A DNA stretch of 64,000 nt from Triglochin maritima. Taxonomy: Eukaryota; Streptophyta; Magnoliopsida; Alismatales; Juncaginaceae. Both the position numbers and the translations under genes were made by a program. The stretch spans positions 27,114,201 to 27,178,200 of the forward strand of contig OY821771.1 in the NCBI GenBank assembly GCA_963682175.1, written 5' to 3'. Of this stretch, positions 30,749-41,900 are shown piece by piece. The notes beneath the pieces are model-generated. The model saw only the letters and a program-made list of their open reading frames with translations. It was not told the origin of the DNA and did no database searches. How positions within the stretch are numbered: position 1 is the stretch's first letter; each line of letters starts with the position of its first letter.

Positions 30749-32286
30749 CCATGCATATATTGTATTTCTAACATTTCAGGAATCAAGTTGAATCAAGATA
30801 AGAAATCAAGAATGAAGATTAGATAGGTTTATATTTCTTGTACTTAGGTCATAATGTAACATGGAAATTGAAATCTTTGATGAATTGCATTGCATAACCA
30901 TTAGGAAACCTATAGAAGTCTCACAATTAAATCCATATCATTTTGACTTCAATAGGACTTCGACAAAACATAGAAACTTACCTAGAATAGGTTTTCTGGG
31001 TCAAAACGGTCGAACAGAATAGCATATGGTTTGACCGAAATTCAACAGACTCTTATTCCTTTTCCCAACGGTCGACCATACCTTACCTCAGTTCAACCAA
31101 TGCCTTATTGTGCCTTCACATGCTTAATCGGTCGACCAAATCCTTTTCTCCGGTCGACCGTGTCTCTTTGTCAAGTTGAGTTAACCCAGTTCGACCGATA
31201 CACGTCCCACTCACCTATATTATATTGACACGTGTCCTGGTTTGAGTAGATATCGGTCGACCAAAAGTTTAGTTTGTTAGACCAATTTGTTTCCGTATTT
31301 GTCTTTAATATGATTGTATACTTGTCGTATGTACCAACGGTCGTATACACATACTCGCCTAACTCCGGTATTAGATTTGGTCTATTGGTTGACCGAGACC
31401 CTATATACGGTCGACCAGTCTATGAAACTCTCGATCTCCAATTTTACTGGTCCTTTTCGGTCAGACGACACTTCTATCGTGTTCGACCGTTACCAAAATT
31501 CCATAGTTTCATCTTGACAAAATTCTCCAAACGGTCGACCGAACATTTACATTTGTTCGACCGTTTACTTAAGTCCTAGCCCAGTTGGTTTGATCGTCTG
31601 CACTTTTGTTCGATCGAACTCTTATTTTTCTCAAATCGGGCGACCGATTGACCCGATGTTTCTCAAATTGGTGTCCAGATTTGTGTCATGTCTTTCACTG
31701 TTATGTGTATTTTTACACAACTCAATACCAATTTAATCGCAACGGCTAAATTAAGTTTAGAGCTTATATATAGAGCTGAGAACACATTTATAAGATTACC
31801 AATCTCTCTCCAAGCTTAAACATTCTTACTACTCACATTTTGCTCTAAACTTCCTTGTGCTCACATCTTCCCACTTGAAACTAGATCATTGATTGCATCA
31901 TTCATTTAAAGTTCCAAAGATTAGTTACTGAAGTATTTTCTTCAAGAGTTGTACTAGCTTCCAGAGTGAAGCTCTTCTCGGATTGTGAGAAGGTGGTCCA
32001 AGCTAGGCGAGGGTGTTCGCAAAGCTTGTGGTGTAAAGGCGTGATCTCGGCCCACAACGGAGATCAGATTAGTGGAGGACGCGAAGTTGCTCAAGGAAGA
32101 GCAATTCGTAAGAGAGGACTAGGATCCGGTGGTTGGATCCAAACCTCTATACATCCGGTGTTGTGGTTTGCATATCTTTCCTTTATTTTTATTGTTATAG
32201 CTTTTAATTCGCAATAGTTGTTTAAAGAACTTAATTTGTCTATTCACCCCCCTTTAGACTAATATTAGGGCACATTAAATCCTACA
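30749..32286 (+). repeat. Copy B 5' LTR (subtype b, 5'-truncated)
   Basis: Begins at GCATATATTGTATTTC (LTR position about 95) and ends ...TTAAATCCTACA. It has a TATA box GAGCTTATATATAGAGC near 31760 and six exact GGTCGACC copies between 31067 and 31540. Confidence 0.8.
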
Positions 32287-32288
32287 TT

Positions 32289-32300
32289 TGGTATCAGAGT
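32289..32300 (+). promoter_or_regulatory. Primer-binding site, initiator tRNA-Met (copy B)
   Basis: TGGTATCAGAGT, two bases after the LTR end. Confidence 0.88.
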
Positions 32301-32338
32301 CTTGTTGATTGCATTTAGACAAATTCACATTTGTAGCA

Positions 32339-33827
32339 ATGACCCAACAATGCGAGGGATTCCACACCGGTAGACCTCCGTTGTGGGATGGAACCAACTA
32401 TGCCTGGAAGAAATATATGACCACCTTCATACAATCATATGATGTTAAACTATGGGGGTTCTTTCAATTACCATACATTAAAAACAAACAATTAGAACTT
32501 AGGGATGATGATGAATTAGCCATGATTCAAATGAATGCCAAACTCATGAACATACTTATGTGTGGTTTAACCGAAGAACAATATAGTAGAATTAATGCAT
32601 ATAAATTCCACATTTGAAGCATGGCATATGTTAAAAAGTCACTTTGAAGGTCTATCATCCGTTAAGGAAACTAGGATAGATTCATTCATGCAAAACTATG
32701 AAATATTTGCTATGAAACCTAATGAATCTCTTAGCGAGATGCATACCGATTTACTCTTTTTACTAACTCCTTGAAGAACCTTGGTAAGGTTGTGCTTGAA
32801 AGTGACAGGTACGAAAGTTTCTTAGATCTTTGACCTTGGATCAGGAGAAAAAGACTACGGCTATTGAAGAAGCCAGAGATCTCTCAAAACTAAAAATGGA
32901 AGATGTTATAGGAAGCCTCATGACCTATGAGATTCAAATGGAAGAAAGAAGAGAGAAGGAGAAGGAATGGGAAGGATCAAGACGGAAAAAAAGATGATTG
33001 CTTTGAAGGTAACCTCGGATTCGGAAACAATAGAAGACGAGGACATCGATGAAGACATCGCTTTCCTAACCCAAAACTTCAAGAAGTTCCTATCCAAAGG
33101 AAAATTTGCAAGAAAAGGATAATCATCTCGACCGTTCACTTGCTACGAATGCAACAAAACCGACCACATGAAGAAGGATTGTCTTTTGCTTAGGACAAGA
33201 GATCGTGAACAAAGAGAAGAGATATCCTCCTAGGAGGGAAAGGGAGGAGAGACCAAGAAGAGATAGAGAAGAAAGGCCCTGAAGAAGAGACAAAGATGAG
33301 AGACCTAGAAGACAAGATCGAGATGATAACAAGAAAAGGAATCATCGTGAGAAAAATGAGAAGAAGGCCCTCAAGGTCACTTGGGATGATTCTAGCTCAT
33401 CAAAGGACTCCGACTTCGAGTACTCTCAAGAAGAGGAAGCACACATGTGTTTCATGGCAACCAATGCGAATTCGGATTCAAACTCACCTCCATCACCAAA
33501 GGAAAACAATCAACAAGTGGTGGAAATCAATGATGATGAGGTAACTTCTCGTGAGGAAATCTCGTATGATGATCTATTAGATGTATTTCATGAACTTGCT
33601 GAAAGATATGAAATGATATGTCATAAAAATAAACTAGGAAGAAAAGTGAATCAAGAATTATCTACCAAATGTGATACTTTGGTCAAAGAGAATGATTTGC
33701 TAAAGGATGAAATAAAGACTTTGAATGTACAAAAGAAAGTCATGTAAATGAAGATCTTATTGCCAAGAATGAACAACTCACAAAAGATCTAGAGAAATTC
33801 ACCCTAGGAAGAAAAATGCTTGACATG
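32339..33827 (+). pseudogene. Copia gag (copy B)
   Basis: MTQQCEGFHTGRPPLWDGTNYAWKKYM begins a UBN2/DUF4219-type Gag, the structural protein of copia particles. Next come ELAMIQMNAKLMNILMCGL, a frame break near 32615, and the zinc knuckle CYECNKTDHMKKDC (about 33151-33190). After it are a basic E/R-rich stretch and a coiled-coil tail (SYDDLLDVFHELAERYEMI, CDTLVKENDLLKDEIKTL) ending near 33747. Several frame changes occur. The gypsy-2 element inserted at 33827; the frame resumes in pol at 40174. Confidence 0.8.
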
Positions 33828-35055
33828 TGATGCATTGCATACATTGCATCATATGTCTCTCATTTAGATTAATTTTATATCAATAAATGCTACTAAGGTA
33901 TGTGTTTAGTCTTATTTACAGAATACAGGGACCTGAATGCAAATTACCCATATCCCGAGAATAAATGCGTGCAAGAGACTCTTTTCTGTCATAAAGACCA
34001 AGTTCAAGATTATCGGGATTCAAATGGAAGTTCATCCAAGCATAAAAGCATTCAAGGACCTAATTGCAAAAAGGCCAAGGACTTAAGCACAAAAGTAGTC
34101 AGGGACTGAATTGCAAAAAGCCGAGGGCCCGACTGCAATTAAAGCACCAAAATACTATCTTGGAGAAATTCTAAAGAAAAATCAATTTGGATCTCCAAAT
34201 ATATGAAGGAATTAATTCGGAGCTCAAAAGAAAGGAAAGAAATCATCCAGACGTGCAAAGGATATTGAAATCATACCATAAACACACAGGAAAAATCCGG
34301 ATTAAATCAGAGCATATATTGCGGCGAAATCGCCGCATCCTACGTGTATTGTACGGCGGAAACGCCGCCCCCTTGTGGATCTGTGGCTCCGGATTTTGTC
34401 CAGTCGTGTCTCGCCACGTGTACTTTCCTATTTTATACCTAGGTCCCTTGTATCGGCTATAAATAGCCCCGAAACGTTGTATAGAGGATGTTCTTAGTTT
34501 ATGTTCTTATTTTTAGCTTTTAGTTTTTGTATCATATTTTAGTAATAAAATTCTATCTTTTATTTTCTTGTTTTTAGTTTTCTTTTGTAGTTTCTCTAGG
34601 ACCCCTTCTCCCTCCCTCCATCTATGAGTTTCTAACTCTTTCCAAAGGGTGGGGGTGACGGATTTAGGGTGATGAGAAGAGAAGATGTTATTATTTTAAT
34701 TTCGTATTAGTATGTTTTGATTACTTGAGTTTATGTTAAATCATTTATCATGTAATGTTTTATAACTAATGTGATTTATTATAAGTTTCAGAATTCTCTA
34801 ATCTAAACCCGATTTTTAAACCTCCACCCAACGGAATTCACCATCTTTTTTCTTGTTTTAGTTTTATTTGTTTATGTTTCTTGCTTTAGATAATTAAAAA
34901 AAAACCAAAAATCTCAAACCAACCTTATTTTCCCTCTTTCTTTCCCTTAATCGAAAATCACAAAATACAAGGATCTCTCCCTCCATGTGTTCGACCCGTA
35001 CTTGCCACGTCTTCATAGACGTCGTGCACTTGCGGTATAAATTTAATTCTCATCA
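33828..35055 (+). repeat. gypsy-2 5' LTR
   Basis: Has a palindrome pair GCGGCGAAATCGCCGC (34321-34336) and GGCGGAAACGCCGCC (about 34355-34369), then a TATA box GGCTATAAATAGCCCC near 34455. The last 30 bp match those of the gypsy-1 LTR only in general form (CGTGCACTTGCGGT). Confidence 0.93.
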
Positions 35056-35061
35056 AGTTTT

Positions 35062-35079
35062 TGGCGCCGTTGCCGGGGA
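35062..35079 (+). promoter_or_regulatory. Primer-binding site, tRNA-Asp (gypsy-2)
   Basis: TGGCGCCGTTGCCGGGGA, identical to that of gypsy-1. Confidence 0.85.
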
Positions 35080-35213
35080 GGGGACGCAAATTTTGTTTTT
35101 TGTTGATTTCGATTCTATTTTGTTTATCTTGTGCGCGATCTAAGTATTTGGATTTGTGTTACAGGAGACAACAGAGTGCGCGGTGAAATCCGGGCACATT
35201 CTGAGCAACAAGG

Positions 35214-35261
35214 GCGGCGGAATCGCCGCATATCAAGAACAACTTGAGGCGGAATCGCCGC
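35214..35261. repeat. Leader palindrome pair (gypsy-2)
   Basis: GCGGCGGAATCGCCGC (35214-35229) and GCGGAATCGCCGC (35249-35261) lie after the primer site. They share the core of the gypsy-2 LTR palindromes, not that of gypsy-1. Confidence 0.82.
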
Positions 35262-36346
35262 ACAACAAAGGCTTCTGGGCTTCAAATTTTTCTGGGGTTA
35301 GCACCATCTCTGGGTGGACGTGTAGAGCATCTGGAAATTTCGAGAGCGGGCGGCGAACCCGACTGAGCATTGCATAGGTAACCTTTGTTGCCTCTTTCCT
35401 CGTAATTTCTAGTTTCAGAAACTTTCCTTTTGTAGAACTGCACGTGTTAAGCTTAAATTCCATAATTGGCAATAATTCAACTATGACCTACAAATTGGCA
35501 AAATTAGAAGGACTTAGTGCATGCATCATATAATGTTTTGTTTGCATTATTCTTGCTAAATTCCTGCAAATTAATTCTTGTTGAAGAGTGCTGGAGGCAA
35601 GGTACGTATCGCGGTTTTTATCGTTTGCATTTAGGCATATAATCTTATTTGCATACAACCTTGCAATTGCCCCCCACTAAAGACCATTGTTTGACTATCT
35701 CTGCTAGATTTAAGTTAAACTACCTTAAGGGCAACTCCATAGGAAAAGATACGGTGGGGATTTCATCACCCTTCCGTGGCCCACAAATCACAATCCTAAA
35801 GTGTCACCTAAGCCTTTAAATTAAAATCAATTAGACATTGGCCCCTAAGGACTCAGACTCAATTAAGGAGAAGATTGGTTTCACTTGCTATGACCTGAAG
35901 CTGATCGAATTTAATTTGGTGTCTAGAAAGTGTTTTTGTGTTGACGTAAGTCTTCCAAGCGAAGTGGTTGTCTAATTGGCACCGACTCTGTCGGAAGCGC
36001 CCCCACTAGTTATACACGGCCTGGCCAAGTTGGTTTGATTAGTGAGGGTGGTGAATCAAGCAAATCAATTCGACTCAACCAGTTAGGAGTCGTCTAGATT
36101 TAAGCGACACTAGGTCTAGGATTGTTTGAACTGTGCTTGTTTAGGAAACTTCTGACCAACCCTCTCATCTATATTTTAGAGTTAAGTTTCCCTTCTCCTC
36201 TGAGTCATCTTCTTCTCACCTTTTTCTTCGTTATAGTCGCCTCCCCTTTACACTCTCTGGTAGCATTTTTAGGGTCGAGTCGAGCACTTTTTACGAGTTT
36301 AGCGTCGTGGTGGTGAGAGTGGTCGACTCTAGAGCTCTTTGTAAAG

Positions 36347-37744
36347 ATGGATGGTTACATGGGTGACCATCCATATCATTGTTGGGACCAGGACAATTCG
36401 TCCTTGTATTCCGGACCCATGCAGCCTGGGGTGACTCAGATTAACACCTCATATGGTTGAGACAATCCTAATTGTGTGACTGAGCAATCTTCATATTGGG
36501 GTAACATGAGAGAGGCACCGACTGCTAGACCACAATCTAGTTATGTCGGATCATATGCTGGTCAACAAACTGAGACATTACAACAAACTTTTGCCTCCTT
36601 CATGCGTAGGACAGACAACATGAGTGCATCGGTGGCTCCAGTAGCCGTACCGTGCGACTATTGTGGGTTGAGTGGTCATGTTATCAGGGAATGTCCTTAT
36701 GTTCTCCCAGAGCCTGAGTATGAGCATACCTTTTCCCAAAACGCTCAATATGACTATTACGCATCCGCGTACAATCCGAGAGTGATGGATTCGTGGAGAG
36801 ACAATTCATATCCAAATTCTTATACTTCATTTTCACCTCAGTATCCTCCTCCCGAATACCCAGAATTCTACCAACACCCCACTTCAAATCATTATTCTCA
36901 GCCCATCAACACCCAACCTAAAAATTTCCCAAGCTCTGACTTGAACCTCATAGTTGACCGCATACCTGATTCCCTGGAACAAACTCTCCTTACGTTCATG
37001 GAATCCACTCAACAGTCCGTACAAAATATGGTACTGCAATTGAGTCAAATGTCGCAGCAATTACGTGAGGAGAGTAATTTTTCGTGTCAACATGAGGATT
37101 CATCTTTTGATATCAAACCACCACCACATCCACAAATCCAAAGCACAATCTTTCAAAACCAAACTCCTAGTCAGTCTGAAGGACTTGGGGTTTCAATTCA
37201 CGATCACTTAGTGGAGGATTCGATACACATTGAGAATAAAATTGACCAATTACATCATGAGTCGGCCCAGGATTGTGCCTTATCTTCTTGCCCCGTGGCC
37301 CTTGAGCCACATGATCTTCATGATGTGCCTCTTAAGGACTCACCTCCGGTGGAGCAAGAGCTCCCTAGAACCCTCAATTTTAAACAACCTGATGAGAGTT
37401 TGCCTCTCACTATTGTTCCTGATCATCTTGGAAATGAAGGAACATCAAACGACTACATTGCTCATGAGGGTATTAGGAGTTCCTTGGATGATACATTGGG
37501 TATGAGACCCATTTTATGTTCGCCTGGTGAGTCGGACTTGCGTGACAAGGCTCTTGACCTCGCTCCGACGCACCAGCCAGTTGGTTGGAGAGTTTGGATT
37601 GACGATCATAACTTCAGCACCACAACGAGAGAAACTCTTCTTCCGTTGCCCCTTATTTCCCAAACTCTCGAGAGGTTCAAGCTCTTTCAGTTTGATCCTT
37701 TGTATGAGACGCCTTTGCGTCCAATTCATGAGCCTCTCATTTAA
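36347..37744 (+). pseudogene. Gag-tail / RT-stub fusion protein of gypsy-2
   Basis: Homologous along its whole length to the gypsy-1 protein (24861-26353): start MDGYMGDHPYHCWDQD, zinc knuckle CDYCGLSGHVIREC (about 36654-36695), spacer YPPPEYPEFYQHP, Gag helix (VLQLSQMSQQLREE), linker CPVALEPHDL...PLTIVPDHL, and RT-like stub GWRVWIDDHNF...LPLPLISQTLERF ending LRPIHEPLI. One TGA at 36458-36460 (TGG to TGA) interrupts it; downstream, 422 codons are open with no frameshift. It lacks protease, RT palm, RNase H and integrase. The long open frame suggests recent activity or constraint; which one is not shown by the sequence. Confidence 0.82.
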
Positions 37745-39055
37745 TTTTGTGCTCTTTGTGAAGGGGGCCCACGCAAGAATATTCTGGCCCCACGTGGTGT
37801 CATGTTCCCTTTTGAGGTCTTTTGACAAATGAAGATGGGAACTTATGTTTGTCATGCTCCTTCAGTGAGCATCATTTGTTTGGTCCCATTTTGTTTCCCG
37901 TATTTGAATCCCTTCTTTAGCATCTCACAGGTTTTGAGGGAATTCGGGTTTTGTCCATCAACATAGCCATGAACTTTCCTTTGTACTTCACGTTGGTGAG
38001 ATCTTTTCCTTTTTCATGCATAAATCCATGTAGTATCTTGCTCACATTCATTGAGGACAATGCATGATTTAGGTGTGGGGCGGTATTTATCTATCTATCT
38101 GTTTTATTTTTCTGTTCTTAAAAAAAAATCAATGTTTCATGACATAGCTTAAGATTGAACTGCCAAAACCCGTGTACAAATTGCATTGAGTTTTTGTTCC
38201 TTATTATATAGTTCTGCTTGTAGAAATTATAACATAAATCTAAGTTCCAAAGAAATAACCCATTGCCCTTTAAGACATGTATGCACTTAAATTGGATGAA
38301 TCAAATCTTTGAAGTGGTTGATAAAAAGCAGAGGTTGAGGAAAATATACCGGGAAGTGTGGACTTCTGATAGCAATTAAGCCTTGAGGAAAATAAAAGTG
38401 GAATAAAAGTGAGGAAAGCACATCTTGCAAAATGATCACAAAAGCCCAAGCCTTTGAGTCACTGGTCCGTAGGGGTATCTTAAAACCCAGTAACTTGAGT
38501 CTGCCAGCTCGGGATTATCGACCAAACTCGCTACACGAATGCAAAAAGGGTAAAAGTGGCAAAAAGCAAATGTGTTGAATCACGAAAAAAAAAAATACTT
38601 TAAGATACTCAAGGCCTAAAGGTAAAAGAATGATCCATGCCATGGTTGATCCGAATGATACTTCACCACCAGAGGAGGCGTGCAAAATAATTTAAGTGAT
38701 AACATGTATAGAAGGGTTAGTGGTGTGAATATTGGAGGAATAAAGACCAAGTCAGAATTTTGATGAGTTAGATTTGTCTAATGAACATGCAAGAATTCTA
38801 AGTGAGATGTATAAGGTTGAGGTGGAGATATTGAGAGCTATTAATGGAATGTTGAATTAAGACTTTGTGGGTGTGTCAACTGAAAACCCTCACGAGACAA
38901 AACTCGTCCTCTAAGGAAACTTGGGGGTTTAAAGGCTTGTTGCACATGCTAAGTGCAACCGTGATTCCTACGAAAGTGAGTTAGGATTTCCCTATTTTCA
39001 TTTTCCTTATATTCTATTTTGCTAGGGACTAGCAAAATCTAGGTGTGGGGGTATT
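37745..39055 (+). other. gypsy-2 3' non-coding region
   Basis: Up to an internal motif TTAGGTGTGGGGCGG (about 38070) it resembles gypsy-1. From there it is unrelated to gypsy-1 until the short stretch before the terminal polypurine tract (AAACCCTCACGAGACAA...TGCTAAGTGCAACCG, about 38880-38960). No coding sequence recognised. Confidence 0.6.
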
Positions 39056-40168
39056 TGATGCATTGCATATATGTCTCTCATCTAGATTAATTTTATATCA
39101 ATAAATGCTACTAAGGTATGTGTTTAGTCTTATTTACAGAATACAAGGACCTGAATGCAAATTACCCATATCTCGAGCATAAATGTGTGCAAGAGACTCA
39201 TTTCTGTCATAAAGACCAAGTTCAAGATTATCGGGATTCAAATGGAAGTTCATCCAAGCATAAAAGCATTCAAGGACCTAATTGCAAAAAGGCCAAGGAC
39301 TTAAGCACAAAAGTAGCCAGGGACTGAATTGCAAAAAGTCGAGGACCCGAGTGCAATTAAAGCACCAAAATATTATCTTGGAGAAATTCTAAAGAAAAAT
39401 CAATTTGGATCTCCAAATATATGAAGGAATTAATTCGGAGCTCAAAAGAAAGGAAAGAAATCATCCAGACGTGCAAAGGATATTGAAATCATACAATAAA
39501 CACACAGGAAAAATCCGGATTAAATCAGAGCATATATTGCGGCGAAATCGCCGCATCCTACGTGTATTGTGCGGCGGAAACGCCGCCCCTTGTGGATCCG
39601 TGGCTCCGGATTTTGTCCAGTCGTGTCTCGCCACGTGTACTTTCCTATTTTATACCTAGGTCCCTTGTATCGGCTATAAATAGCCCTGAAACGTTGTGTA
39701 GAGGATGTTCTTAGTTTATGTTCTTATTTTTAGCTTTTAGTTTTTGTACCATATTTTAGTAATAAAATTTTGTCTTTTATTTTCTTGTTTTTAGTTTTCT
39801 TTTGTAGTTTCCCTAGGACCCCTTCTCCCTCCCTCCATCTATGAGTTTCTAACTCTTTCCAAATGGTGGGGGTGACGGATTTAGGGTGATGAGAAGAGAA
39901 GATGTTATTATGTTAATTTCGTATTAGTATGTTTTGATTACTTGAGTTTATGTTAAATCATTTATCATGTAATGCTTTCCCTTAATCGAAAATCATTTAT
40001 CATGTAATGCTTTCCCTTAAGGTTACTCAAACCAACCTTATTTTCCCTCTTTCTTTCCCTTAATCGAAAATCACAAAATAACAAGATCTCTCCCTCCTTG
40101 TGTTCGACCCGTACTTGCCACGTCTTCATAGACGTCGTGCACTTGCGGTATAAATTTAATTCTCATCA
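39056..40168 (+). repeat. gypsy-2 3' LTR
   Basis: 1113 bp, close to the 5' LTR except for a rearranged segment at 39970-40030. There CTTTCCCTTAATCGAAAATC is duplicated and the region with AACCTCCACCCAACGG is lost. Palindromes are at 39539-39554 and 39572-39586. Confidence 0.9.
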
Positions 40169-40173
40169 ACATG

Positions 40174-41900
40174 CTTCTTGGCACCCAAACTCAATGCCTA
40201 ACAAAACATGGTTTAGGATACAAAGGAGGTAAACAAAAGAAATCCACCTCATACTTGTTAGAATGAACAACTCTTTTGTTAAGAAAGTAAATTATTCAAA
40301 TGTTTGGGCACCTAAGATCACCTAAGTTTGGGTATCAAAAGCTAACCCTCAAGGACCCAAACAAATTTGGGTACCAAAGTCATCACTTATCCCCTTGTTT
40401 GTAGATAAAAGCAAGGAGAAAAGGGAAGTGGATTCTCGATAGTGGGTGCTCGAGGCACATGATGGCAGACTCCCAAATTCTATCAAGGGTAAAGCCTAAG
40501 AAGGGAGGAACCGTCACATTTGGAGACAACACTATATGTCACATTGTCGGCATTGGTAATGTTGACAACAATTCTACTCCAACTATTGAAAAAGTTTTAT
40601 TAGTAGATGGTTTGAAACATAACTTACTAAGTGTTAGTCAATTAACCGATAAGAATTTTCAAGTTGTGTTTGATAAACCTACATGCCGATAAGAATTTTC
40701 TAAACATGACATGAAAACCGTTTTCAAAGGTTATAGATCAAATAATATTTACATTGTGCATGTTGATAACCTTAGCAATTTGAATGTTGAAACTTGTCTA
40801 ATTGTCTCACATGACGAAGCTTAGTTGTGGCATAACCGTTTGGGACATATTAGTATGTCACAGTTGCATAAATTGTCCAAACTTGAATTGGTAAGAGGAC
40901 TACCTAAAATTGATTTCAAGAAGGACAAGGTTTGTGATGCACGCCAATTTGGAAAATAATTTAAATCATCTTTCAAATCTTTAAATGTGGTGTCAACTTC
41001 AAAACCCTTGAGCTTTTACACTTAAATCTTTTTGGACCCTCAAGGATCGTGGATCTTGGAGGAAAAAGATATTCTTTTATGATCGTTGATGATTTTTCAA
41101 GATTCACTTGGTTTGTTTCTAGCAAACAAATATGATGCATTTGAAAGATTTAAAAGTTTTTGCAAACGTGTTAAAAGGGAAAAAGTTTTTAACATAATCG
41201 CTATTCATAGTGATCATGGAGGAGAATTTGAAAATGAATTGGTTCAGAAATTTTGTGAAAAATATGGAATTAAACATAACTTCTCATTTCCTCGCACTCC
41301 TCAACAAAATGGGGTTGTTGAGAGGAAAAATAGAACTCTTCAAGAAATGGCAAGAACCATGCTTGTGGAAAAATGGCTTCAAATATATTTTTGGTGCGAA
41401 TCCGTTAATACTTCTTGCTATGTTTTAAATCGTGTTCTCATTCGACCAATTTTGAAGAAAACTCCTTTTGAGCTTTGGCATAACTGTATTCCTAAAATCT
41501 CTTACTTCAAAGCTTTTGGTTCAAAATGTTTTTTCCTCAATATTAAAGATAATTTGGATAAATTTGATGTGAAATCTGATGAGGCCATCTTTTTAGGGTA
41601 TTCTGATTGGAGTAAAGCATATAGAGTCTACAATAAACGAATTAGTTGTGTCGAGGAATCTCTACACGTCAACTTTCACGAGTTGGCTTGTGTAGATAAC
41701 TCCTCTCTTGATGATGATTGCATGCATATCATTAGACATGTATCATCACAAGATGCCACACTTGAGTCTCATCAAGAACCTCCAAGTACTCCACAAGAGA
41801 ACAAAGAGGAACTTCCCAAGGATTGGACCAATAGAAATGATCATCTGAAGGACTATGTGATAGGAGATGTTTCTCAAGGTGTCACAACACGTTCTTGAGT
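40174..41900 (+). pseudogene. Copia protease and integrase region (copy B)
   Basis: Protease: ILDSGCSRHM near 40434-40460, with the DSG catalytic triplet, then LLVDGLKHNLLSVSQL. Pre-integrase zinc region: LWHNRLGHISMSQLHKL, with TAG directly before LWH. Integrase core: HLNLFGPSR (first catalytic Asp changed to Asn, codon 41025-41027), HSDHGGEFEN (second Asp, near 41210) and PQQNGVVERKNRTLQEM (Glu, near 41315). The CxxC of the zinc region reads CDARQFGK, so one cysteine is lost. Later YNKRISCVEESLHVNF leads to the RT linker. The 41086-41898 part is a single 270-codon open frame. Confidence 0.85.

Larger units (their letters stand above)
33828..40168 (+). mobile_element. Non-autonomous gypsy element with a second LTR type (gypsy-2)
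   Basis: LTRs at 33828-35055 and 39056-40168, 5-bp duplication ACATG (33823-33827 / 40169-40173), tRNA-Asp primer site TGGCGCCGTTGCCGGGGA from 35062, and a polypurine tract AGGTGTGGGGGTATT before the 3' LTR. The LTR sequence (TGATGCATTGC...CTCATCA) is unrelated to that of gypsy-1, yet the interior protein is nearly the same. No enzyme domains remain. The 3' LTR carries a local deletion/duplication near 39970-40030. Confidence 0.93.
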
